Positions 45,873 to 56,800 of a stretch of DNA of 64,000 bases are shown here, piece after piece. Origin of the DNA: Isoetes taiwanensis (taxonomy: Eukaryota; Streptophyta; Lycopodiopsida; Isoetales; Isoetaceae); contig JAJEKV010000054.1 in NCBI GenBank assembly GCA_021234155.1, forward strand, positions 8,574,655-8,638,654, in the 5' to 3' direction. Below the pieces are notes generated by a model. That model was given only the letters and a program-made list of their open reading frames with translations. It was not told where the DNA came from and ran no database searches. The translations under genes were made by a program, and so were the position numbers. Every line of letters starts with the position of its first letter. Position 1 is the first letter of the stretch.

Positions 45873-45951
45873 TGATCCCTCTAAGCATGCGCGAGAGACC
45901 AGTTAGGTCTGGACCTAACATGCTCCTGGCACATCCTTAGAGGTGTCGGTC
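45873..45951. repeat. hairpin repeat copy 5
   Basis: GATCCCTCTAAGCATGCGCG ... GTTAGGTCTGGACCTAAC ... CACATCCTTAGAGGTGT, starting 213 bp after copy 4. Confidence 0.88.
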
Positions 45952-46188
45952 AAAAAGTATCTAAAATTTACTAGACTTTCTTAGATGACTTTTCTTCAAT
46001 CTACTTCATCTAAATTATGTTCTCTAATTATCCTAATTCTAGATAGTTATTAACTCTATCCATGGGAAAAAAAAATTTCCCACTACTCGAGGTTCATGCT
46101 TGGGCTTTTATCTCCAAGATTGAATGTCTAGATTAGTTAGTTCCTATAGGAATACAGTCAGTGCTCGATCTTGGTCTGCCAAGATCAA

Positions 46189-46201
46189 GGCTCTGATACC
46201 A
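46189..46201 (-). promoter_or_regulatory. primer binding site (initiator tRNA-Met)
   Basis: The minus strand reads TGGTATCAGAGCC one base inside the 5' LTR, the classic plant initiator tRNA-Met site. It fixes the element orientation as leftward. Confidence 0.95.
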
Positions 46202-46202
46202 T

Positions 46203-47668
46203 TGTGACGGCCCCAGCTCCTATACGATGCCCCGATCGTATACAAACTGGAGATCATCCCTCAAACCAGCATCTGCTCGCTGACATGAGGCCGTCCACCT
46301 AACATCGGGCCCTCGCTGGTGGCCAAGAACCCGACGGGGAAGAATGGACGTGTCATTCATCCCGTCTCATTCGGGATCGATCGAACTGCGGAAGCGTAAA
46401 TACACATGAGCACATGACATCAATCAACAATAACATACCCACCTCGAAGGGTGGTCCACCATATCACAGTAGCTGCAACAACACATCAGTACATCAACAT
46501 AACATGGGGAAATCCTACCCAGGCTCAGACTCTTGGGGAAAGACTGACGGCTTGGGTCTCCGGATAACAATGCAGACAGAATTCATGGCAAATGGATTTG
46601 GCTGGCATAGAAACATGGTCGTTAGGTAGTCCACTCCATCCGCCCCTCCTGTGCATACTTTGCAGATAGGCTGAAAAGTATTGGAGCCTGACCGTAACCT
46701 GCCGGGTTCATAGCCAAAGGTGCTACTACTGGGTTGCATCTCCCCAGCTCCCGATGAGGCAGGAGGAGATCACTCTCCTCCAGAAGGTTCATGCCAATCA
46801 CAGTTGAGCTAGAGAGCCACTGCTCGTATACGACTTGAACCCCTAGAAGATGACACATCACCCAAGAGGTGTCGAGCCCATACCCTGCCCGCACGCAGTG
46901 CCAGGGTATTAGGCCTAGCCCACTGCCACCCACGCCAGGCGGGCTCTTATGCACAGGCCGCATTAATTGGGAATTAATGGGCTAAAACTATGATCATACA
47001 ACTACTTGGGCTCTGGGTCTCTACCCCCCTTCCCAATACACAAGAGTGGCGCATAGAATGTCAAAACATCATCACAACAGAACTGAAAATAATAGAATAC
47101 ATCATACATGGTTAGGTTCCTTTGTTAGTGTCTATCATTCTTAGGCTGTAGGGGTCGCCTATAGCTAAGAATGAATGCTAAACCTACTGAAAAAGGCCTG
47201 ATAACTCGGATCTACTTATCGAATCAACTGCTCACCCGCATCTTGGCCGGTTCCCACTCCCCTGAAAGCGTCCATGCTGCTGATCTCGGGTCTGCTGATC
47301 TTGGATCGAGCTGCACCCTAGGAGATCCGACTTCTCTGCTTCCATTCAGGCGGAAATGCGTCCTCTGTTGCTCCAATCCGAGACTCGGGGGCTGAAAACT
47401 GAAAAGGGTTTCCCTTTTAGGGTTTATGCCCCTTTATCTCCACGCTTTTAGGGCTGGTCCCTTTTTGGTCAATGGGTCATTGCCACGTGGCAAAAAGGGA
47501 TTATATTCACATGTTGCTTTAACATGTGCAATATAATGGTTCACAAGGTCGTACCCTAGGGTACTACCCTTTACGGTCGCCGTGTACATGCCGTCCGAGT
47601 CGACATGTACTAGTGACGTCTCAGTATAATATACGTATTCATATCGTATGTTATGCTGGAACGTCACA
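46203..47668 (-). repeat. 5' LTR of the H3-carrying element
   Basis: 1,466 bp direct repeat of 36355-38398 lacking the MITE (empty site at about 46299-46319). Confidence 0.95.
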
Positions 47669-47673
47669 TTTTC

Positions 47674-48172
47674 CCTCGAGAACCCTTCGGGACATTCGTC
47701 CTAGATAGTAATAGGTCAACTGTCTTTTGTTTTTTGAGTTTCATATGCCATTTGGTCTCTGATGGATAACAAAATCCAATTCAAATCAATTCTCACATAT
47801 ATGTTTCCCTATACGCTTATATAAGAAGTTCTTGCACTTCCATTTTCATCTCCTATCCTATTAAATTTCAGTGTTGACACTAAAAAACTGTTTTGGGAAA
47901 ATATTGTTTCCCCTTTTACATTTTCACCTAGAATTGATGATCCTAAGTGGTCCGGAGGTCCTGACAACACTTGCAGATAATATCCAACTCCTTGATTTGA
48001 GAGCCAAGTCTAAAGTCAACAACATGTCTCTTAGATTGCTATTGGAGAGATTGTCGTCTAAAACTGATTTTACGAAAATGGTGCTACGCACTGTGGATTG
48101 CCCGTAAACAAAAATAGTGGGAAATAAAGGGGTTTATTCGCCAAACAAATTTAATCAGTAGAGCATGCAAAA
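47674..48172. other. intergenic stretch after the LTR element
   Basis: Before insertion this joined 36354. A 78-codon plus-strand ORF (47871-48107, RAKSKVNNMSLRLLLERLSS) has no family I recognise. No other signal was seen. Confidence 0.4.
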
Positions 48173-48276
48173 AAGGGGTTAAACCCCCTTTTGAGGCCAT
48201 TATGGCAAATAAATGGGCGAGCCCGAAGGGGCCCATTTATTTGCCATAATGGCCGAGAAAGGGGGTTTAACCCCTT
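48173..48276. repeat. long hairpin with 46 bp arms
   Basis: Arms 48173-48218 and 48231-48276 are inverted copies (AAGGGGTTAAACCCCC ... GGCAAATAAATGGGC) with about three mismatches around a 12 bp loop. No ORF. Confidence 0.93.
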
Positions 48277-48715
48277 AACCGGGAATTTCGAGGAGATTTT
48301 GCACTATGTACTAGGGAAAGTGCACCTCTCAGAATATTCCCTCGGGAATATTCCCTCGGCGGCCCCGCCAGACTCGGCGGCGCTGCGGCGGACGTAATCC
48401 ACTTTAGGCTGGAATTACGAAAATGAAGATTCTTTTTGGTCTGTGAGTTTTCTGCCCTTCTGCCTGGCGGTGCTTACTCCGGCGAGGCGAACTTCCTCTC
48501 CAACGAGGCGCTGACCTTTTGGAGTGATTCCAGCGAAGCGCTGGTACCGTTTCTTGAAGAAAATCACATTTCTTTGCTGAAAAGTTTTATGTTTCGTGGA
48601 GATTGGATCGGATTTGAGTTGGCAGGGAGTTCTTGGCGAGTCTTGGAGATTGGATCGGGTTCTTGGCGAGTTTTGGCGTCAGGAATAGGTGCATGCATCT
48701 GCTAATGATGGGGTA

Positions 48716-48872
48716 GATAACGCCCTGGGGCGTTATGGGAATAAAATTCTCGGGCAATATGGCCATGGCCAAAATGGCGAGGGCGTGCGGGAGCACGCCC
48801 GAGCCATTTTGGCCATGGCCATATTGCCCGAGAATTTTATTCCCATTAACGCCCGAGGGCCAGGGCGTTATC
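48716..48872. repeat. very long hairpin, ~70 bp arms, 4 nt loop
   Basis: The inner 52 bp arms (48737-48788 and 48793-48844, GGGAATAAAATTCTCGGGCA ... GGCGTGC) differ at about two positions. The outer part (GATAACGCCCT...) pairs with one small indel. GC-rich core in AT-rich surroundings. Confidence 0.93.
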
Positions 48873-48875
48873 TTC

Positions 48876-49008
48876 CTTAACACCCTGCTCCGAGGGTGTT
48901 ATGAGCCTTCGTGATAACGCCCTAGGGCGTTATGAGCCTTTGTGATAACGCCCTAGGGCATTATGACTGTTTTAGCCATAAAAACCCAAGGAGCAGGGTG
49001 TTAAGGAT
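48876..49008. repeat. nested palindromes with ATAACGCCCTAGGGCGTTAT
   Basis: The perfect 20 bp palindrome ATAACGCCCTAGGGCGTTAT occurs at about 48913-48932, with a near copy ~31 bp later. Both lie between inverted arms CCTTAACACCCTGCTCC (48876) and GGAGCAGGGTGTTAAGG (48991). Confidence 0.85.
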
Positions 49009-49802
49009 GTTTAACATCCTTTTCTAGTTTTTATGTTTTTTTGTTAAGCCATGCCGTTGTATCAGATGGACGACCTGATCAAGGAAAAATGCCAAACTGA
49101 TTCCGATTTAGCTTCAAGCTATTCATTCATTCTTACCTTTTATCCAAACTTAGGCTACAGCAAAAGGTATTCCAGAGGGCTTGAATCGTTCCTATAAATT
49201 GCTGTTTCTATTTGATGAAGATAGATCCGCCGTAGCCTATGAATCTTTCTGTATTTTTCCTGGAATCTGATCGGCCACAGCCTAAGAACCCATCTTTGTT
49301 GCTTCCTTGCCGTTGCCTTTGATTTATGGGTCCGCTGTTTTGGTATGCAGGTGTTGATCTAGCACTGCAGAGTCAACAAGAATAGAGTTCCGTGACTATG
49401 TTTGTCTTTGCTACAAGTTTCAGTTGAACAATGAAAACTTCGGTTGAAAACAATGTTATGATAATGTTTGATTCAGTTGGAAACAGGCTATAATTTTGTT
49501 TGAATTCTGAGTTGGAAATAGTGCCATGATTTTGTTATAAATGCTGAACTTTGTTGCAAATTTTAGAGTTGTATAATTCTCTTATGAATTCTGTGTTAAT
49601 GCAGTGATAATGCAGTGTATAATTGTCTTATAATTCTGTGTAAATGCAGTGATAAATGATAATGAAGTGATAATGCAGTGTCTTCTTGAATAATAAAAAG
49701 TTAGTGGAGGTGAAATTACCTGTTAGTGGAGCTGAAATTATGTGTTTGAAAAGATAGACAAATTTACAGTAATTCCAGCCTAAAGTGGATTACTGTATAA
49801 GA

Positions 49803-49897
49803 GTAAGCTAATTGGGACAGTTTTCCCAGTTTAGCTGCGGCCGGCGTTAGCCGGGAGCGGCTAACCGGGAAAAGTGGACCGGTTCGCTTACGCTTAC
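49803..49897. repeat. 95 bp foldback
   Basis: Imperfect inverted arms (GTAAGC...TTTTCCCAGTTTAGC...GGCCGG against its complement) with an inner stem around GTTAGCCGGGAGCGGCTAAC. Confidence 0.75.
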
Positions 49898-49977
49898 AAT
49901 GTCACAATCGGGGAGTTTTTTTTTTCTGAAATCTGATTCAAGATCATCTGGTTCAAGTTATGTTGGCAGAAACAAGT

Positions 49978-50185
49978 CTATTTTGCCCCATTAAAGGCTA
50001 TTTTGTCGGATTCAAGATCCTCTGATTCAATCCTATGATGCCGGATTCATACCTATTTTGCCGGATTCAAGCCTATTTTGCATAGATTCAAGCCCTCTCT
50101 AGCGGATTCATGCCTATTTTGCCTGATTCAAGCCTACTTTGCACAGATTCAAGCCTTCTCTGCCGGATTCCAGCCTATTTTGTGG
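49978..50185. repeat. degenerate ~22 bp tandem array
   Basis: Repeats of (TTTTGCC)GGATTCAAGCCTA with C/T and length variation, roughly nine units. A short ORF through it is a by-product. Confidence 0.75.
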
Positions 50186-50831
50186 GAGGGCAAAACAGGG
50201 CCTGAGGATGGAAAGAAGCCCGATGAGCAAATGTTACCTGTGCAGCAGGTAATCGGGCATTAATCGACCCGATTGTTATTTTGGATTGTTCGCCTATGCC
50301 ACATGGCATCACGAAAATGCACCATTCAAATCATTGCCAATGCAAAGAGCAAACTGTCATGGCCTTGCCTTATGTCAGCATTTAAGAGTCAATAAAGTGC
50401 AGAGGACACCTTCATCAAACTCTTCATCTCAACACCAATCAAACAAAGGGGATTTTCTGGTCTACTCTGCATTCGCGAAACGGGCTCGTGCTCATTAGAC
50501 TCCTGCACTACATCAAAAGCAATAACAACAAGGCAAAACATTCTGGCATGCCCATTTCTGTCCTCCGAAGCACAAGAAACATCATCTGATTCTGTTGCTA
50601 ATCGATGCCTCACGCTAATCGACGGCAGCAAGACCCACCCCAATAACGCTGATTAACGTAGGTTAGCAAAATCCCCATCATAAAATCCCTCAAAAATGAT
50701 CTCGGCTGTCCAAAACAAAAATCCACCTAGTGGCCCATCAATCAAAGTTTGCCCTTCGGGCAACCCAAAAATATGTAACATAATCAATCCATTCTTAGAT
50801 GCATACGTGTGGTAGATCTACCACTGGTCAA
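50186..50831. other. intergenic stretch
   Basis: Short frames only. A GTGGTAGATCTACCAC palindrome lies at about 50810-50825. Otherwise nothing recognised. Confidence 0.4.
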
Positions 50832-52985
50832 CAGGGTTCAACTTATAAGGGTAGACCCTACTTTTTTTTCTAAGGGTATATTTTTAATTGCCCTTTTTTG
50901 GGAAGGTTAAAATTTTATCAGCCCTTTTTATTTCATGGTACAATATAAACTGCCCTTATTTACTGCAGAACTCATTATAAGACACCATTTATCTATCAAA
51001 GCACACATTTATTGAAAACAAAGTAACTTTTTTTCCAAAAAAACATAGTGATCTATATATTTATTAGCATATCATAGCTCGAATGTAAATAGAATGTAAA
51101 CCCTCTTTGTGATTTCAAGGCTATAAAATTTGTTGATCGTGTATCAAACAATAAATAAAAAATGCAAGAAAGAATGGAAGAATGCAACTAACAACTGGCA
51201 AAAATATAAAGAAATGCATTAAAGCAAATAAAATACAAAGGAATGCAAGGAATTGGAAGCAAACACTAACTTGGCAGGTTTTTCACAACAACAATTACAC
51301 AACCAAGCAATGTTAGAGTGGTGTGCATGTCATGTGTCTTAAGGGATGCTGCCAAGTGGCATGACGTAACAATTGCTTCTTCTTCTTCATGTGAATCAAA
51401 TGGCATGCACGATGCATTAGCAAAGTAGCGAAATTTGGTTGGAGTATAAATGCCGATGAGTCTGATTCTTGAACTTTTTGTCCCTGTCACTCCGGTGACT
51501 CTGGTCATGGAGAGTAATGCATCATGCATGCCGTTGCTAAAGAAAGCAACAGATAGAAGAAAGTTCTTGCCCACCCGCCACCCAAATGAACGTTGCTTTT
51601 TGTTTTTTGATTTCCTTTCTTTATTTTCTTTTTTTCCTTTTTAAAAATTGGCTTTGTTAATTATAGATTTTTAATTTCTTGCTTTTTTACAATAATATAT
51701 ATAGATAATACTATACATATACATATTGACTATTGACGTTAATAGAATTTTAAGGCTTTTTTTAAATCATTGCCCTTATTTTAAAGGTTGCTCAATTTTT
51801 TGCCCTTTCAAGGGGAAGGGCATTTTTTTAATTCCACCCTTATTCATAATGGCTATAATTTTTTTTCCCTTCTTTTGCAGGGAAGGAGACCTATTTAAGG
51901 GTGGGCAGCAGGGTTCAACTTATAAGGGTAGACCCTACTTTTTTTTCTAAGGGTATATTTTTAATTGCCCTTTTTTGGGAAGGTTAAAATTTTATCAGCC
52001 CTTTTTATTTCATGGTACAATATAAACTGCCCTTATTTACTGCAGAACTCATTATAAGACACCATTTATCTATCAAAGCACACATTTATTGAAAACAAAG
52101 TAACTTTTTTTCCAAAAAAACATAGTGATCTATATATTTATTAGCATATCATAGCTCGAATGTAAATAGAATGTAAACCCTCTTTGTGATTTCAAGGCTA
52201 TAAAATTTGTTGATCGTGTATCAAACAATAAATAAAAAATGCAAGAAAGAATGGAAGAATGCAACTAACAACTGGCAAAAATATAAAGAAATGCATTAAA
52301 GCAAATAAAATACAAAGGAATGCAAGGAATTGGAAGCAAACACTAACCTGGCAGGTTTTTCACAACAACAATTACACAACCAAGCAATGTTAGAGTGGTG
52401 TGCATGTCATGTGTCTTAAGGGATGCTGCCAAGTGGCATGACGTAACAATTGCTTCTTCTTCTTCATGTGAATCAAATGGCATGCACGATGCATTAGCAA
52501 AGTAGCGAAATTTGGTTGGAGTATAAATGCCGATGAGTCTGATTCTTGAACTTTTTGTCCCTGTCACTCCGGTGACTCTGGTCATGGAGAGTAATGCATC
52601 ATGCATGCCGTTGCTAAAGAAAGCAACAGATAGAAGAAAGTTCTTGCCCACCCGCCACCCAAATGAACGTTGCTTTTTGTTTTTTGATTTCCTTTCTTTA
52701 TTTTCTTTTTTTCCTTTTTAAAAATTGGCTTTGTTAATTATAGATTTTTAATTTCTTGCTTTTTTACAATAATATATATAGATAATACTATACATATACA
52801 TATTGACTATTGACGTTAATAGAATTTTAAGGCTTTTTTTAAATCATTGCCCTTATTTTAAAGGTTGCTCAATTTTTTGCCCTTTCAAGGGGAAGGGCAT
52901 TTTTTTAATTCCACCCTTATTCATAATGGCTATAATTTTTTTTCCCTTCTTTTGCAGGGAAGGAGACCTATTTAAGGGTGGGCAG
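50832..52985. repeat. 1077 bp tandem duplication
   Basis: Units 50832-51908 and 51909-52985 are almost identical; one difference is GGCAGGTTTTTC preceded by CTT versus CCT. Each unit starts CAGGGTTCAACTTATAAGGG and ends AAGGGTGGG(CAG). The unit ends are loosely inverted copies (AAGGG.TAGACC against GGTCTCCTTCCC, plus several AAGGGCA blocks), so the unit may be a foldback element that duplicated. Each unit has a 102-codon minus-strand ORF (51266-51574, 52343-52651; FRYFANASCMPFDSHEEEEA) of unknown family, perhaps a captured gene fragment. Confidence 0.93.
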
Positions 52986-53034
52986 GCCATGAAAGTTGAT
53001 CACTGGTGGGCAGGCCATGAAAGTTGATCACTGG
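52977..53034. repeat. 28 bp tandem duplication
   Basis: GTGGGCAGGCCATGAAAGTT plus GATCACTG occurs twice at the end of the second 1077 bp unit. Confidence 0.85.
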
Positions 53035-53802
53035 GTCAAACCTCATGATATAACGGTATTTTAAGTTCTCCACGTGCCATTGAACCATGATGGAGCAGCT
53101 TCTAATTAGTTTGAGGAGTTAATTATTTCTGTTCGAATACTTTCCCAGCACTCTGAAAGCCCCTCTAACTTGAACAATACAGTTGGAAATGAAAAGGGTT
53201 GGATTAGAGCTGAAGTAAGAACATTTATCCCATCATGTAGGTACTTAAATATTACTCATGAAGTATCACAATTGTTTGGCACTTATCTAATTAACAATGC
53301 AAGTTTGCATGGTTTTGAATGTCTATAGACTTATTTGGAAAATTCTTTTCTACTTTCAGCCTGGAGATTTTCCCATATCCAGCAAAAATAATGCTATATA
53401 GAACCATGTTTATAGGGGCGCATTATTTCCTTAGTGGCTAGCTAGAGCAGGCTTCTTGCTCCCCTCTTCGTATCTAGTAGTAGTGTTGCCTTTAGTGAAG
53501 CATCCAAGATAGGCGTATTAGGAAAGATGCAACCCAGTCTTGAACCAGATATGAAGCATCTTGCAACAGTGTGCTCGAATCTGGAAAAGCTGAACTCAGT
53601 TTATTTCCAATTACAGCTTCTGGTTGTGGCCTGCAGTCACCATAGACAATGTAAGTAAAAATAAAACAAGAATGTTGAAAACACGGTGATCACTGCTTAC
53701 ACTGAATGGGAAAAGCTGTGCATTGGCCCAAAAGTTGCTGAGATAAAAAGATACTTGGAAGCTAGATTTGTTTTGCATGCAGCTCATTTGGAGACAACAG
53801 AT
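53035..53802. other. 3' flank of the PPR gene
   Basis: No other gene seen. It probably holds the 3' UTR and terminator of the leftward PPR gene; no unambiguous poly(A) signal was chosen. Confidence 0.4.
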
Positions 53803-56800
53803 TTATCCAATGTTTCCATCTGCATCAGACACAAGCCCTGCAAGGGTAATATTATAGAAAGCAGCGGCGACATCTAATGATGCTGCTTCATGGACCAAAG
53901 AAGACATGTGTTCCTGAAGCTCGTCATATGTTTCTGCTGATAAAGCTTGGAAGATCTTCTGTATTTCTTTCCCCCCAGCTTTTATAGCTTCATTCCCTTT
54001 GCTATCATTTCCTAGCATACGTACACTCAGAATCTGCAAAGCATTTGCAGCATCTCCAAGCTCTGTAGAATATATATAAGCTGCCATCACAGTTAGGCAA
54101 GTAGGAACAGATGGACGAATATGCTTTTCGCACATTCTGTTCACCAACATTTCGATCATGTCAATGCGCAACCGCATCAGTTCCCTTTCTTGCAAACGCA
54201 ACTCTTGTGAGACCATCTCTAATTCTGCTGCCCATGCCAATGCCTCCTTCTGCACCCTTGCCTCGTCCTCTTCCTCAAAGCCTGAAGAAGGCAGGCGGTC
54301 TGCTTCCAGTTCTTGCACTTCAGGAATGGCCAAAGAGATTCTTCTTTTTGCCTTTTGATAGGTCCTCAGAATCTGCAAAAATGATGAAATTTTTTCAAAG
54401 CAGGAAATAAGGTGACATTAAAGACCCTGCCTTCATTATGCTTGGAAGACAAAAAAATGCATAAACCATACACATATTAAAGACAATGACTGATTCTTAG
54501 AATGTAGCAAAGCGTAATAACAGGTAACTCCTTATCTATTGTCAAAATTTCTAGTAAATACAATTTGCTTTACAGGGGATCTCTCTAGAGGAACTGTTAT
54601 AAACCATTGGCGATACCAGGTTGATAAACCGCAAATCATATATGTCTAAAAACATCACTGTCATGCAAGTAGAAAACGCCACTCATGATGAGAAATTATA
54701 CTGCTTAGTAAAGGAGACTTACATCAGACGATGCTGCAGTAACAATAGTGTTGAAACTGCATTCATCTGGTTCAATTCCAGAAGCTCTCATCGTGTCTAT
54801 CATGTCAATTCCAGAATCGAGTTCTCCACTAATGCATAGCACCTGCATGCAAATCAAATGGTATCCTTCAACAAGGCTTTATCATGGAAAGGCATGCATG
54901 CCATGCAACCCATTAACTGAATTGCATTAATCCATGATTCAGCAAGACATACATACATTATCCGTGTAAAGGGATTACATTCATGAGCTCGTCAATATCA
55001 CGTGATCACATAATTATTCCAAATATTCACAGCACTTTTATTTTAAAGAAACTCGGGACCAAAGAGCACTAATAGGGCAACGGTTTGCTGCCTACAATCT
55101 TGTTTGCATTGGTGTCCTGGTCTAGAAATTGAGACAGTAAGTTCACTGACCTTGATAAGTGTGTTATACGTATATATATCTGGTGCCAAATGATTCTTCT
55201 GAATGCTTTCCATCAGCTGAAATGCTTTTTCCTTGTTTCCACTTCGACCACAAGCAAACATCATAATGTTATATGTCTGAATATCTGGTTTTATCCCTAT
55301 CAACTCCATCCTTTGAAAAATCCCATCGATAAGATCAGCCTGTTTATACACCATTCACACTGTTCATGTACTGAAAGGAGGAAAATACTTTGCCAATGCA
55401 TCAATAACAAACCTGTCCAGACATAATACATGCATATATTGCAGTATTGTAGCTACATGCATCCAAAAGAAACCGCCCTTTTTTGGTAAGTTCTTCTGCC
55501 TCACGTAACCTTTCTAATACGGCCCTAAGCATGCACTCGCCACCAAAGACATTCATCTGCATAACATAAATGGCAATGCTTGTTTTGAATAGAGTGTTTT
55601 ACTTTAGCAAGAATGACAAACAAATAATGATGACAACCAGTCTTTATCTCGCCAATTTTTTGGAAGGATATGATTCTTCACAAAGATAGGAACCTAAGGA
55701 AGGATAGATAGATAGGTAGGTAGGTAGGTAGGTAGGTAGGTAGGTAGGTAGGTAGTATTTTTTTATGTCATGCCACATTGAGAACATATGACGGACCCCC
55801 AGAGACTTGAACGCACAGGGATGACAGCAAAACTCAATGTTGTACCAAGCATCGGTGGCCAAAATTGCCATGGCCAAAGATTGCAAATATCTTGGCAAAT
55901 GCGACGGGTCAGGAACTGACACATATTCGCGTCCAAGCCTCACAAATAAGAGCTTTGGACTTGCTGCCAGGCATCTGATGCTTGCTCAAACAAAAACCAA
56001 GCTAATAGTAGGAACAATGGTGAGATTAACACTCATAAAGCGCCTACTCTGTTTTATCAAAGGTCTTTTTTTGTAGGCAACATTACATCTATAGCATTAA
56101 CCCAAGCTTATGTCCAAATCAAAGAATGGTTTTTTGAAGTACCGATTTCCTCAAGTGCTGTCTTGACTTCTGTCACCTATTGACCGGATGGAAAGATAAA
56201 CCATTATAGCACAAAGATTTGCATGCATTCTTGCCAGAGTCATATACAACCCCCTGTTCTACTGATATTATAAACCATTAATATGGTCCAGACATTTGTA
56301 TGCATCGTTAAAATCACCATATTCATATGAAACTACACTTATACTAATATTATACTCGATGTCCTTCAGAGATGGCAGAAGAAGCAATAAATGAAGGCAA
56401 GCAACACCAAAAAGGAACCAATGGTTAACTACGCTGTAATACTCACCAAAGCAGCTAAGGACTGGCGGGTATGCTGTACTCCTCTCCTTGCCATATCAGA
56501 TTCGATATTCTCCATTCGACTAGATAATTCATCACGAGCCCATTTTTCACCAGTCATTGACACAATTCCAAATGTGCAGAACAAAGCAGTGTATGTACAA
56601 ATGTCTGGAACCAGCTTCTCCTTTAGCATTAAAGAAAATAATTGGAGAGCTCTCTCTGTATCATTCTGAATATCAAACTTCAGCCAATCAGAACAACCAA
56701 TTGAATCATTGATATGACTTTAGAGTCCTCGACTTAGCTATGACTAAACTCTGGATGTATTTTACGGGTTCCCAACTTCCCATTTCCATGTTAGCCAGTT

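Larger units (their letters stand above)
36355..47668 (-). mobile_element. 11.3 kb non-autonomous LTR retrotransposon carrying a histone H3-like gene
   Basis: TSD TTTTC occurs on both sides (36350-36354 and 47669-47673). LTRs run TGTG.CGTTCC...GGGGCCGTCACA on the minus strand. A tRNA-Met primer site abuts the right LTR and a purine tract abuts the left one, so the element reads leftward. No RT, RNase H, integrase or protease was recognised in the 7.8 kb interior, as in large retrotransposon derivatives (LARDs). Element order is 5' LTR, three hairpin repeats, H3-like gene, two hairpin repeats, unknown gene, long non-coding part, 3' LTR. Confidence 0.93.
48394..49793. mobile_element. 1.4 kb DNA transposon-like element with 25 bp perfect inverted ends
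   Basis: GTAATCCACTTTAGG... (48394-48418) recurs as an exact reverse complement at 49769-49793. A TA at each end could be the target-site duplication of a Tc1/mariner-type MITE, but the superfamily is uncertain. No transposase frame was found. It contains the large palindromes below. Confidence 0.65.

Noticed and set aside
43656-45951. Hairpin repeats as histone 3' mRNA stem-loops
   Set aside because: They are ~80 bp, lie upstream of the genes and do not match the short metazoan histone stem-loop; plant histone mRNAs are polyadenylated.
50832-52985. LTR pair of a small retroelement
   Set aside because: The units are directly adjacent with no internal region, PBS or PPT; a tandem duplication is the simpler reading.
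55705-55754. Regularly spaced repeats as a CRISPR-like array
   Set aside because: It is a simple tetranucleotide microsatellite in a plant intron.
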